64,000 bases of DNA from Isoetes taiwanensis (Eukaryota > Streptophyta > Lycopodiopsida > Isoetales > Isoetaceae). How positions within the stretch are numbered: position 1 is the stretch's first letter; the number at the start of each line of letters is the position of its first letter. The notes under the pieces are model-generated. The model made no database searches. It saw only the letters and a program-made list of their open reading frames with translations, and was not told where the DNA came from. Location: the NCBI GenBank assembly GCA_021234155.1, contig JAJEKV010000048.1, positions 1,081,873 to 1,145,872 on the forward strand, in the 5' to 3' direction. This document shows, in pieces, positions 33,493 to 45,107 of this stretch. Both the position numbers and the translations under genes were made by a program.

Positions 33493-36280
33493 ATGGATTT
33501 TGGGAACCTAAAGCTTGTGGATGATTCATCCTTCTCCGAAGAAGAACTACAGCGCCGGAATGAAGCGCTAGTTAGCAAGGAAATTGCATCCTGCTACAAA
33601 GTATTGATCTTAAGGAGTGATGTTACGCTATGGATAGCTATAACAAAAGGGGCAGGCAGAGTTATGGTGGCCAGCCACAGAATAGGAGGTATCAGGGCCA
33701 GCATAGGCAATTTCATGGGGAAACCTCTCAATTTGTTCCTGAAACCCAAAGCATGGATGAACATGGTTCTGACAATGATGATAATCAGGTATGACAGTTA
33801 CTTTTCCTTTTAAAGGATGTAAATTTGCATTCTTTAGACTGAAAAATCTGTTCATATGCTTGAGCATTTGGGTGCTAAGGAGGTGTTGGCAAATTCGTTT
33901 GCCTGCTTTAGAGGGATAATCCCATTTGGTATAGTTCTGATTATCCTCTATTCTGCTTTGTTTATTGTTCCAGGAATTATAGCTTATGATATTTTGCACT
34001 CTTATGCACTCATGATTTGCAGACAAGGTGGCTGCTTAGCAAAAATCTGCTTAAATGGATTGTCCCTTATTTTCCTTTATAGGTCCCCCTGTATTCTAAC
34101 ACAATAAGTTCGGTGCATTTTGCCAACTTGTTTCTAACTGTGGCAGCTAGATTGTAAGCAATACATACATGGCATAATTATTTTCCCTTAACATTCCTAT
34201 GCCTGTTACAACATTTTGGACGGTAAATATGAAGTTTCCTGACAAGGTCTATGTATAGGCATTTGATTTACTGATGTGGTATAGGTATCCTCGTAATTTC
34301 TGTAATATAGACTTCTAGAAGCATTTGTGAATGCTGCCTATGTGGAAACACAACAGAGAGATACTTCCTGCAATCCAATAGAGGGATACATTCTCCCAGC
34401 CAAATGGATACATTCTGCAAGCCAAACTCAGGCATAAATATTTACCTCTAACATTCTTATGCCAATAGGAATGTATTAAAAGTTAACATGAAGTACCCAG
34501 AGGGTTATAACCTATATTGACTGATATAAGTGCTCGTATTATAGTAATGTGGTTTATCTGGGATATTCAAGACTTATTTCTGAACCGTATGGCTTTAAAA
34601 GTTTTTTTCGCATTATGATGTATGTGACAGTTGTTCTCTTTCTCTTATATGTAAATTAAGTTTATTTCCTGCCATGCTCATTTAGTCTTCTGGGCAAAAA
34701 GGTCTACATTAGGTGATCGGTTGACAACCGAGAAGCCTAAGATACCTTTTGGCCCTTGCATCTTTACCCTTATCAGGCTAATGATGTATTGGTTGGCTGC
34801 AGGTACGGGCTTCTCCTCTTAATGTATTTCTTTTGTGCAAACCGTATTAGGTGTATTAGGTGAGCTTGGGAGTTTGCAGTCGATAATGACCAAGATCAAA
34901 GTTTGACATCGCCATGGTGGATCCCACTTGGACCAGGTGCATCACCTTTGATGCTCGCAGCATCCGCCGATCCCCGAGTTCAGCGCAGATGGGCGCATCG
35001 GGGGTCTTGACTGTGGGGGAATGGTATGTTGACGGGCAGTTGGCACCCTGGCATTTTCGCCACAGATTTCAACTTCAGGAACGGGATTGCGCTATTTGGG
35101 CGCGAGTGGCTAATGCTCTGCCACTGAACTCCCCGCAGGCATCTAGACGAGTATGGAGGTGTCATCCAAAACTTGATCCCTCAAATTTTGTAAAGTCCTG
35201 TTATGACCTTCTGGCAATTCAGGATGAGCTGCCTCCGTCGGACAGCTGGAGTTTCCAGGTGCCGGGAGATGATTGGGGCAATATCTGGAGATGGGTGTGG
35301 AACCCAATCTCGCCCCCTAAGATTCGGGTATTGCTGTGGCAGATAGTGCACCGTTCCCTGAGGGTGAACACGTGGATTCGCAGGATCAATCCGCTGATTA
35401 GTGACATGTGCCCTATGTGTGGTGCCTCTGTAGAGACCCTGGAGCATTGTATGTTTCTGTGCTCTGACATCCAGCCGACATGGCAGTGGGTCCAGCGCCT
35501 CTTTCACATTTCGCTCCGCAGTCAAGAGGTTTTGTTGGGGGTGTACCCTAGCCGGTAGTCTCAGCTCCAGAGTCTGGCCTTCCATTTGTGTAAAGCCTGG
35601 TTACTGTGGCTCATTCGGAAGCGACGACGCATGAAGGTGTTCAGGAATGAGGAGGTGCAGCCTGGGGTTTTGATCCCGCAGTTGAGGTACAAATTATCTC
35701 TCTCTTATTTGGCGTCCCCTCGGAAAGAGCAGTTCAAGCAGCGGTCTGGGAAAGGACCAGCCTCATTGTAGACAGTATTGGCAGGTTTGTGTCATGAGTC
35801 GTAGGTAGATATACATGCCGTGTGGGTTCTCCCTCCAGTGGGCAGAAGTACCCTAGCATCGCTCATCTTGTACTTACCCTATATTAATATTAGTTAACTT
35901 GATCTTTCAAAAAAAAAAAAGATCAAAGTTTGACTATGGTTGAAAACTGAATGCATGACTATGGAAGTTTAGGCTGAAAATGTGATCTGAGGTGTGATCT
36001 CATGCTGGTTTTTTGCTCTACATTTCTCCATACCAAGATACTCTGCTAAAAAGTCTTTTTGAGACTACTGCATAACGTTTTGAGGATATTCAATTATGTT
36101 GACATACAGTTCATACTTTAAGCATTAAAGTAATATTTTTTCATGATTATATGCAGTTTGGGGTGCTGGTTCTACTAGCGTGACCAAGTTTTCTAATTTT
36201 ACAAACGTACTTGATCTTTCTTCTGTGCTATTTGTACTGGCAGCAATAAGCTCCATGTTGTTTGGTACTATTCTAAGCTG
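33493..36280 (+). CDS. Gene A: unidentified, probable membrane protein, several exons
   Basis: Not recognised. Exon-like pieces: an acidic start at 33493-33600 (MDFGNLKLVDDSSFSEEEL), possibly an upstream reading frame. Next, 33630-33788 is polar and Q/R-rich, starting MDSYNKRGRQSYGGQPQNRR and ending FVPETQ...DDNQ before GT. 34686-34802 reads AKRSTLGDRLTTEKPKIPFG, then LIRLMMYWLAA. 36157-36280 reads WGAGSTSVTKFSNFTNVLDL, then SVLFVLAAISSMLFGTILS. The last two join in phase and give hydrophobic helices. The phase between 33788 and 34686 does not match directly, so at least one exon is unplaced. A LINE sits in the intron before 36157. A diverged paralogue (gene B) starts near 54019. The 3' end is not found. 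Confidence 0.5.
34908..35920 (+). mobile_element. 5'-truncated LINE in an intron of gene A
   Basis: Bounded by the target duplication AAGATCAAAGTTTGAC (34892-34907) and GATCAAAGTTTGAC (35921-35934), and ending in a 12-base poly-A (35909-35920). Only the 3' end of the element is present, in the same orientation as gene A. The clean duplication indicates a fairly recent target-primed insertion. Confidence 0.92.
34914..35768 (+). pseudogene. LINE ORF2 C-terminus with zf-RVT domain
   Basis: An open frame from 34914 to a stop at 35556 contains WNPISPPKIRVLLWQIVHR, then CPMCGASVETLEHCMFLC, the C-x2-C-x8-H-x4-C pattern of the plant LINE zf-RVT domain. The same frame continues after the stop (FHLCKAWLLWLIRKRRRMK) to 35768. 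The endonuclease and polymerase are absent through 5' truncation. Confidence 0.88.
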
Positions 36281-38475
36281 GTAATGGAAACTCCTTATTT
36301 ATAGGATTAATCCTCATACTATTCTTCGTTCCATTGTTTATGCTTGCTATGGCAAATTATATTTCAGGGGTCTCTAAAATACAGTATATGCTGTTTTCTC
36401 ATGTTAATCCCCTTTATCTAATAGGGGTGGTTGCTACTATAACTGATTTAACAGAATGCTTTACTGAATACATAATGTAGTTGTCAATAAGTCAGGTTAT
36501 GACAAGGAACATGACAGTCCAGTTTATGTGGAATCTGGTGTAATCGGTTAAGAAATATAACTTGGCATTTCCGTATGCTTATTTCGGATCAGTATGTAAA
36601 ACTGATAGTAAGGTCTCGCTTGCACATTTGTTTGAGACTGGATCCTTGAAAAATATGGTCAAGTGTACACAGAATGCAAGAAGTTGATCCGTGCATAAAT
36701 GGCTGATGTCTTCTTATGGCAAGTGGTCCCTCATCTTTTTTATAAAAAAATGGTTGTTCCGTAAATATCTGACAAAGGTTGTCTGAATTTTTGACGTGAT
36801 CCTTGGGCCTATGTGGCGTATCATTTCATGATAGAAAGCATAGTAATTTTATCTGTCTGTATTAAGGAAGCCTTGACTAGCAGGGGCATTTGATGCGCAT
36901 GTTCTTTGAATTTCTGGAATTGACGGCTAGTTTTGAACGGCTATAAATGTTATCTTGGAAGAATGGTACCATCCTGGACTTCTCGTTCTTGTATGGCCAG
37001 ATAAGACAGCGGAGGGATTGACCAATGCTGATGTTTGTGCTAGGATTAACTAGTTCAAGCCCCCTTTTTTCTTTTTTCTTTTTTTTTTTTGCCTTTTTGC
37101 ATATGCGCTTTTCACTGTTTCGTGTACGCAAAAACCTTTCGACGCCGGAATTGTTTTTGCTGTATTTTTCACGTATCATACGACAAATTTATGCCATGTC
37201 ATACGAATAATATGTATTGCATATAAAACGTACGGAGTATTGAACCTATCTTTGATGGCACTGGCTAAGCAATAGAGTTCGTTTTCTTGTCTTTTGATTG
37301 CCAAGGATGATAGAAGCTTGACATATACGAAAATTTCAACAAAATAAAGTGGTTGGAAAAACTTTGGCACAAAGTGAAGAGTAGGTTTTGTTTAGCTTAT
37401 AAACGCATAGGATCGTAACTACTAAAAATGTACTGAATCTACGTGCGCATAGCCTCGTAATTATTAAATTTATATTGAGCCTATGTACACTCGAATTTTT
37501 GTATGGTCAAGTAGCTGTGCGCGTATAGGCAGTGAGCAGGTAAAAATTTGTATAGTCAAGTGGCTTTCCTGAATAAGGAAAATCTTATAGTTGGCTATGC
37601 GTCCATAGGTGGGGTAATTTTTGTATAGTTAAATGGCTATGCACGCATAGACCCTCAACATGGAACATTTTTGTATGGTTATTATGCTATGCGCGTATAG
37701 ACTCAATACATTCTTGAATCTCATGTTTACTTCTCTAACACTGTTCTTTGTCCTTTTTATAATTGTTATTTACTAAGAAATTTTAGTGCTTATGTTTTCA
37801 GTCTTTTTCGTGTTTTGTTGAAATATTTCAAATTTCTTTCTTTTTTTACACCCAAAAATGGCACGTTCATTTTATAGTTTGGGCTTTTTTTTCATATTTC
37901 GACCCTAAAATTGCGTCCCGAATATGAAATTGAGGCCACTTTTTCCTTCGAGCACCCTAAAATAGCATGAATTCGACTAGAAAATCGACTTTTTTGGCGA
38001 TTACTGCAATTGTAGATCATTAGTGCACTTGATCCGTCACCTTGTTATCATCCAAAGTTCTGGGATCATCCATGGTTAGCAACATATCATCCACATCCCA
38101 AGCTTTGAATTCTAAATCGAAGCCGGATGAGAAACTTTGCCGGATGTTTTCAAGCTTCGTAAGTGATGTACATTCTCGATCAATGTCTCCAAAACATTCC
38201 CCAAGTTCATCAGTAAACACTGCAAAATTTTGCAACACGAGAGCCCCTCTCTTTAGCAAGGGGACAAATCAACTCGAAGCTGGCCTAGTAAGGAGAGAGT
38301 CAACCAACCCCGTTCAGTAGGATATCTGTGAGGATGGAGCCGAATAACGAGCAAGCTGATTAAAAAAAAAGGGTTTAATATTCTTGATTAAAAAGGTATG
38401 CTTTCCTTTAAAACATGTTGAGGAGATGTTTTTTGGATGTACTAACTTATTCTATGTTTATAGTATTTTAGGTCA
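36281..38475. other. Region downstream of the last recognised gene A exon
   Basis: No certain exon. It holds the palindrome array at 37395-37705. A 79-codon minus-strand frame at 38020-38259 (acidic, no domain recognised) and its plus-strand shadow are not called. Confidence 0.4.
37395..37705. repeat. Array of near-palindromic CTATGCGCGTATAG motifs
   Basis: Variants of CTATGCGCGCATAG occur at about 37405, 37443, 37512, 37593, 37629 and 37688, usually near TTTTTGTATAGTCAAGTGGC-like words. Spacing is roughly 35-80 bases. Each core is a near-perfect dyad. Confidence 0.75.
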
Positions 38476-38820
38476 ATGGCATGCAACATACTAAAAAAAG
38501 CCCCCAATGATGATGACCAAGGCAAGAAAAAATTCCCAAATGATGAAGATGATGCCCAAGTAAAGGAAAAGACCCCCAATGATGGTGCTCAAGGAAAGAA
38601 TAATGCCCAAGAAAAGGATGATGCCACAGGAAAGGAAATTATACTTTATACTCGAGTCGATTGGAAAAAAAAGAAGGTCAACATCTTGCATGAATGCAAC
38701 AGATAGGTAGTAAGAGAAGGGATTATTGTTCTAGCAGATCTTGTCAATCTAGTTCAAGAAGCCTCAAAGCTTGGATCCAGTACCATCAAATTTCTTCGAC
38801 AAACTAATCTTAGGCTCTGA
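38476..38820 (+). pseudogene. Unidentified coding remnant with acidic/lysine-rich repeats
   Basis: The frame starts MACNILKKAPNDDDQGKK and has short NDD/QGK/EKD repeats. It continues as EIILYTRVDWKKKKVNILHE and CNR, meets a TAG, and in the same frame reads VVREGIIVLADLVNLVQEAS then KLGSSTIKFLRQTNL. The composition beyond the stop is protein-like, so it may be a gene fragment with one nonsense change or with an intron near the stop. No family recognised. Confidence 0.3.
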
Positions 38821-40721
38821 TGGCCTCCCTTTGTAGCTAGAGTATATTCATGAGATGTTATCCCTTCTCTGAACTCTTTATTGTCCATCTGCAATTGCTG
38901 ACATACTTAAACAAGCTATTAGACTTGTTGTAACAAGGATGAAACCTTCTCCATAGAGACAAAACACAAAAAATAGACAAAGAAATAATTAGGCTCGAAG
39001 CAGAATATAGAACCAATAAAGGAATTTCGGTTCAAACTTCCATAAACCTATGCAAAAAAAAAAAAAAAAAAAGAGAAAATGCGAGAAAATATGCAAGGAA
39101 TACGTTGAAAAACGGGATATACTTGATCCAACAGAGCAGAATACATGTACATAAGTTAGAAAGCTCAAGACCCGCATGAACTAGAATTGTTCGACAAGAA
39201 TCAGGCAGATCTATATATAGGTCTGGATTTCTAGAATGATGGTTAAGATCACACCACTCCAAAGGATGAGATAGCGATAAGTGATGCCCATATATGTAGG
39301 TTTTGAAGTGCTTTAGAACCTCATGGAAACACCTACACTATATGAAGAAGTTGTAAGGGGATGCCTTCAAGAAATATTGGTAGCTCACTTGGCAAAAATG
39401 TGTGTCTTGCATCTAGAAAGTTGTGGGTTTGGCCCTGCTTCATGCAACTACTTTTTGCATCCGTGTGAAAACCATCTTTATATGTATAATACCCTTATAG
39501 ACGTCAACAATTATTGAATGAGAAGATCCTACATAGCAAAATACAAGAGAAAGATAGTAGAGCTCGTTGCTTACAAACTTATGCATGTAGTTGGACATTT
39601 CGTCTTGCATTCATCTTAGCTTACATTCTTGCAGATCAGCACTTGGACATTTACTCTTGCATTCATCATATTATCGCACAATAAGATTTAATGCTACATT
39701 TGCATCGTCTGCAGGCAATCTCTTTCTCATAATTTATTCATTGGATCTAGTAGAGCTTGTAGTCCAGTCCTATCGCCACAATATGTCCATTCTTGGTGAG
39801 CTGTATTCGGGGATGGCCACAAGCATAGGGTTTTTTTTACTGAGCAATTATATGGAGCCCCTTAATCATCTAATAGAGCTTGAATTGGAGAATTCTAAGA
39901 TGAGGATCAGAATTGTAGAGCTCGAGGGCATTTTGGTTGCCCATTTGCATGACGTCCAAAACCCAATAGTTCCACCACCTAGTTTGCCAACTTCTACTAT
40001 GTCAACTTCTCTTGTGCGAGCATATGATGCTGATGAAGAATAGACCACAATTTTCTAAGATCTATGTAGATATATGTATGGACTGTATAATAAATGTGGA
40101 CCAACATATTTGCACCTGTTATATAAATGGTCTGGTGTGCAAGCCTTAATTTTGCAATTATGGCAGAAAATAGCTTTTTTATGATAATCAAGAAACGGCT
40201 TTAAGTGTATCAGATTCTTCATTAATGAATGCTTTATCGCAATCAACTTTTACTTCTAATGTATTTCTTGTCATTCTATTGATGCAATTAATCTCTTACC
40301 TTTTTCAAACGGATTATTGGCCATGCAAAAAGGTTTCGATGCTTTCTTCGACGGTGTCTCCACCAGGATGCCTTCTGGGTAATGCTTCATCATTAAAATG
40401 CCAGTGGTAATTAAAATCTTTACATGATCTCTTCCCAGTGGAATTCCATGGCATACTACTTCTAGATCGATCGATTCTATCTTCCAACTTCTCACCCTCT
40501 TTCTCAAATTTGTCATCAACATGTAACATTTCTCTTGAATCTGGTAAGATTAAGGCATTGGATAGCAGTAAGCATTTTAGGATTAATGGAGCATGAGAAA
40601 TGACATAAAATTGCTCTACGATGTAGAGGCACAAAATTCTTTTTTCTTAGTATCATTCTTCTGAGTTTTTAGTATCGTTCTGCCGAGTTCTTGGTGGTCA
40701 ATGAGCAAGAAAGGCTTGACA
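38821..40721. other. Non-coding region with one weak open frame
   Basis: A 150-codon frame at 39591-40043 ends in a coiled-coil-like LIELELENSKMRIRIVELEG stretch, but no family or splice structure supports it. Otherwise nothing recognised. Confidence 0.35.
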
Positions 40722-40855
40722 AAAGAATATGTAGCATAATAACAGGGGGTTTTCTTTGTGTTTTTGTACGCTTTTCACTAAGGTTTTCCTATGATTTCGT
40801 GATGTATTCAAATGGATGTACTAATGCGTACATCTAGAGTGCACCATTTCTGAGC
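40722..40855 (+). repeat. Interspersed repeat family P, copy 2
   Basis: GAATATGTAGCATAATAACA then GGGGGTTTTC, through TTTTCCTATGATTTCGTG to CATCTAGAGTGCACC. It matches 25284-25420 and 47566-47690. Confidence 0.75.
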
Positions 40856-40881
40856 CATTGGTTTTAGCCTTTTTTTTTCCA

Positions 40882-41051
40882 ATGGTCAACAACCAATGGC
40901 TCACAACAAAAGCCCTTTTTTGTGCGTGTGGTGCATAATGGTCAACAACCAATGGCTCACAACAAAAGCCCTCTTTTTGTGCGTGTGGTGCATGATGGTC
41001 AACAACCAATGGCTTACAACAAAAGCCCTCTTTTTGTGCGTGTGGTGCATA
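40882..41051. repeat. Three tandem copies of a 56/57-bp unit
   Basis: Units start at 40882, 40938 and 40995, each reading ATGGTCAACAACCAATGGC, then ACAACAAAAGCCC and GTGCGTGTGGTGCAT. A partial fourth starts at 41052. The copies differ at only a few positions. Confidence 0.92.
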
Positions 41052-41644
41052 ATGGGCACATGAAGGGTTTGAAGGGCGCATATAGTGCAGTTTCCCCGCC
41101 GGCAACACATTTCTTATCATAACTTTTGATCTAGAGCTCTGTTTGAGATGATTTTTATTGCTTGGAAAGCTCTCTCCGAGATATTTTTGATAGTGTATGA
41201 TATGGATATGTGTGGTTAAGTTATCTATGCTAAAACAGCAATTTTTCGGCCGGGTTTGGTAGGCTTTCACATCCTACCAACTGATTAATACAGGATTGCG
41301 CTATTGGATATTGTTTTATGGCTCATTCTGAATGAAGGTTGCAAAAAATTACCATGCATTCTTAGATTTTGAGGCAGTTATTAAGCAAATTCCAAGGCTT
41401 CTAGATCCTTGTGCTAACAAGCAGAAAAGTTTCCCACTTTGGTTTCTCACCACAAGAATCCATGGACTTTCAGAATAATGGGATCAATCCGCTCTATCTT
41501 TATGGTAACTTTTACTTATGTTCTATTTGTTTTATTGTGATGAAATTCAAAAGCTACAGGTGATGAAAGCCTCAAATGAATTCTAGTTTTTTCTGGTTTG
41601 AATTCTAAAATTTTTGTCACACTGGGGGGGTCCCTAAGGCCCCG
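41052..41644. other. Non-coding region
   Basis: No gene recognised. Confidence 0.4.
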
Positions 41645-42410
41645 AAAGGGCCAAAAAATTTTTGCAACACAAACCATTAACATCCAACATATAAAAATTA
41701 AATCCCCCAACACATAACAACCATTGACATTAACAACCAACACATAACTACCATTGACATTAATTAACACAACCATTGGGTCCAACACTTTTAAATTAAA
41801 ATCCCCCTTAAACCCCCTTTGGTTTGGGTGTATATTCACACGGTTGGGCAGCGAGAGCCCTCATAATTGTATTTTGCACGTACAAAATCAACACTATATA
41901 GTATTCCACGTACAAAATCAAGGCTATATAACAACCAACATAACTACTATTAACATTAATCAACACAAACCATTACATTCAACATGTTTAAATTAAAATC
42001 CCCCTAAAAACCCCCTTTGGTTTGGGTGCATATTCACACGGGGGGTGACTCCGGGCAACGAGAGCTGTTGGATAGGCATATTCACCCCTTATTCCTTAAT
42101 CTACACCGTACACAAAAGTTCCTCATTTGTGGGGTATGGATGTACAAAATTTGCTATACTGTATAACAAGATTCGCAAAATACTATAAGATTTGAGGTAA
42201 TATACTTTATGGTGTTGATTTTGTACGTGCAAAACATAATTATAGGGGCTCTCGCTGCCCTACGTCACCCCCCGTGTGAATATGCACCCAAACCAAAGGG
42301 GGTTTTTAGGGGGATTTTAATTTAAACATGTTGAATGTAATGGTTTGTGTTGATTAATGTTAATAGTAGTTATGTTGGTTGTTATATTAAAAAAATTTTG
42401 GGCCCTTCGG
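41645..42410. mobile_element. Foldback element pair, copy B (one element nested in an older one)
   Basis: The outer ends GGCCCCGAAAGGGCC (about 41638) and GGGCCCTTCGGGCCCC (about 42402) are inverted. Inside, 41927-42386 is a complete foldback. The left arm starting TATAACAACCAACATAACTA returns as its exact complement ending at 42386, with no mismatch seen over about 120 bases. The loop carries the shared TACACCGTACACAAAAG-type sequence in the opposite orientation to copies A, C and D. Confidence 0.88.
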
Positions 42411-44216
42411 GCCCCAAAAGAAGCAAACATAGATAAACTTTGAGGTAAACAAGAAAATAAAAACACAAAATGAATGATGTGTTATTGCAAATCATATATT
42501 TTAAATTGCATAATTTATAGACTCCAAATTTAGACTTTGAGCCTGAGACTCCGAATACCCTACTTCAATTAATGGAGGTACTAAAAACCTGCTAATCAAT
42601 GCTTTTAAGATGTTTGGAGATGTAGTTCTGCTTAGCTTTATGCCACTAGATTGAGATATCTAAGTCACCTTCATGACGTTGAGCAGAAGCTGCAATCATC
42701 ACATCCTTCAATACATTTGAACTTTTCAACATTTAAAATGTAACAATTGTTTTCTAAAAACACAACATCATATCCCTAAATACATTTTTTGAACTTTGAA
42801 CTTTTCAACATTTGAAATGTGAACCATGTTTGTATCCTAATTGACTTTACACATAAGAATTCACAATTACAAATTGAAGCTATCTCAACTGCCATGAAGC
42901 CTTTCTTAGATATCAACATACCAGAATAGAGTAACTCATGGAATAGCAAATCTTTCTTTCTCCAATAAGCAACACTTATAATAAACAATAAAGAATATGC
43001 AAATGAAGCATGCATGTAGTCAACTTACACAAAATTTAAAGAACTTGGTAGCCTAAACTAAGAAGTAATGGATATGATGTAGTGAGTGCATAGCATGAGA
43101 TTATTGCAGAATATGGCAGTTACACCTCAAGATACTATTTGCAGCAACCAAGATATCTTCTCTCCATTCTCAAGTTTCCTATAACGACAACCAGATGCTA
43201 CCATCTAGCATCAAAAGGATCTGCATAACCGCAAAACCTCCACGAATTCAATCGCCAAAACTCCATGGCCCTTCACGGCTTTAATCTGGCCTCGTAATCT
43301 AACTTTAATCTAGGACCTTTTTAACATCGAACCTGCAGAGAAAAGGTTTGGTATGTAAACAAGCTAAAAATTTGCAAAAGATATGAGAATTTGGCGCATT
43401 TATATTTGTATACCCATCAAGGCCGGAGATGATGCCGAAGTGAGACTAAACGTTCAAGCATTCACAACGACTTCTCAACATCTATTGCTTGCCCAAGTTT
43501 TTCCATTTCAGCATTTGCATATGATAAAACATCTTTTAACGTTGCATGTCTCACATTCTCAACAATTGCCCCTAGGGCATATGTCCGCCGCAACTCGTGT
43601 GTCCCAACTTTTTTTTTAGCGAGGCACCGCTTTACCCGCACAAATGGAAACAAATAAACCGACCGAATTACACTTGATCCAATACAATTGACATATTACC
43701 TTTTTAGTAGAGGTTTGAACTTCTGCGGGGATGCCGCTTTTGCTATCTCACCAACCGCTTTCTTCGCGACTTCGTGCGGTTATGGAGGTGAAAGCATTCA
43801 AGAAAAAGCAATCCAACCAAAGTGGGCTGGTGATTTTCAACCGCCACCCGAACGGAATTTGAACCCCATCCAGAGATGCAGATTTGCCAGTGCAGTGGCA
43901 TCCTAATTGGGATTTTTTTGCATTTTGTGCAAACCCTCAAAATCGAATGCTCTGCAAAGCCCCCTTTCATTAACAAATCTAAAAATGAAGCATGCACAGC
44001 CGATGGCAGCAACTTAAAAGAGCCAAGGCAGAGGCAAAAACGAAACAGCAAAAACAGATCCAAAGAGAAACTACTATGTTTCGGCAAGGGAAAGACCCAA
44101 GTGGAAAAGGGCAAGCAAATGATACAAGAAGGAAAACAGGGAAAGGTACCCAAAAGCCGGAAGAAGAAAATGAATGAAATGGAATAAAAACAAGAGCAAG
44201 GAAAAGGAGGTATTAC
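42411..44216. other. Region downstream (minus strand) of the RAD23-like exon
   Basis: It should contain the intron and further exons of the minus-strand gene at 44217-44282 if that gene is real. I could not identify a second exon in phase. A 63-codon minus-strand frame at 43462-43653 is protein-like but unassigned. Confidence 0.35.
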
Positions 44217-44282
44217 CTGGTCAGAAGGGTTTACATCCAGATCAAAGAACTTGCCCTTAAGGGTCTTGACAGAAATCTTCAT
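44217..44282 (-). CDS. RAD23-like ubiquitin-domain protein, first exon only
   Basis: Minus-strand ATG at 44282-44280 opens 22 codons, MKISVKTLKGKFFDL followed by DVNPSDQ, ending at a CAG|GTAATA donor. Spacing of MKIxVKTLKG and the PSD/PED position match the N-terminal ubiquitin-like domain of plant RAD23 (proteasome shuttle and nucleotide-excision-repair partner), and plant RAD23 genes can have an early intron near this position. The upstream sequence is in frame with an ATG at 44465, but reads like a leader. Other UBL proteins begin similarly. The remaining exons are not identified, so it could be a solitary fragment. Confidence 0.5.
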
Positions 44283-44639
44283 GGTGATGCCGGGGCGCCG
44301 CGAGGTGTACAGCCGCTTGAAAATGGAACGCCGGAGTGGGGCAGAAAGAAGATTCTTATCTTCTCCACTTCCAAGCAGAAAAAAAAGGGATCGGAAGAAA
44401 CAGAGAGAGAGAAACTGTGATTTAACAACAGATACTTTGCAATGAAAGGGTTTCCAACCATGCAACAGCCGATCGTGCCAACGACCCCAACAGAGAGACA
44501 GATGAATTCGGCAGCCCTTTTTGTTGCCCTAAAACAGAACGGCCGATGTTTGCATGGGATGATGTCTACGTACCTAACTAGACCATTAAAAAATTGATGA
44601 AAAAAAGAGGAAGCAAAAGAAAATATGGTGCGCACTCTA

Positions 44640-45107
44640 TTTGTACTGATTAGTAGACCTCATGGAATACGCCCTTCAAATCATAGTAAAACCATAGGAA
44701 AAAACGTACAAAACTGGAAAAAAAACCCCCTGTTATAATGCTACATATTCTAAACGAGGTGCACCCTGGACTACCACAGTCGTCCGATCTGTCAATCCTA
44801 CGGCCCAGCTTGTATGTTGGAGTCTCTGGACACCTCTCGTTTCTATTATGCTCAATTATGATTGGGGACACCTATGATTTGAAGATGTCAAATACGAGTT
44901 TGCCTAAGGTTTTGTGGTTTCAAGAATTATATCTGTCCTAATAAGACTACTTTAACCAATCTAACCAGTGAGCTAATATGACTATTTTTTATCTTAAATC
45001 TATATTTTTTTTGTAATAGCCCATTGAATTGTTTTAGGGATGTGGTCTATGGTTTCAAGAATTATATCTATATCGAATCCCCCTGAAACCCCCTGTTATT
45101 TTGCTAC
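44640..45107 (-). repeat. Interspersed repeats P and E, inverted composite copy
   Basis: 44640-44736 is family P and 44737-45107 family E, both on the minus strand and in the same relative order as at 24885-25420. The phrase CCCCCTGTTATxxTGCTACA occurs at both 44728 and 45090, so E is bracketed by direct copies of the P start. Confidence 0.8.

Noticed and set aside
37395-37705. CRISPR-like array
   Set aside because: The sequence is nuclear plant DNA; spacing is irregular, repeats are short and variable, and no cas genes are present.
38020-38259. 79-codon acidic minus-strand frame
   Set aside because: No domain, no splice partner, and an equally open shadow on the other strand.
39591-40043. 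150-codon frame with a coiled-coil-like end
   Set aside because: No family, no start context and no intron evidence; kept only as a remark.
43300-43332. Possible second exon of the RAD23-like gene (an AG followed by sequence that can read FDVKKVLD)
   Set aside because: The reading requires a frame that does not match the phase of the first exon, and stops follow after nine codons.
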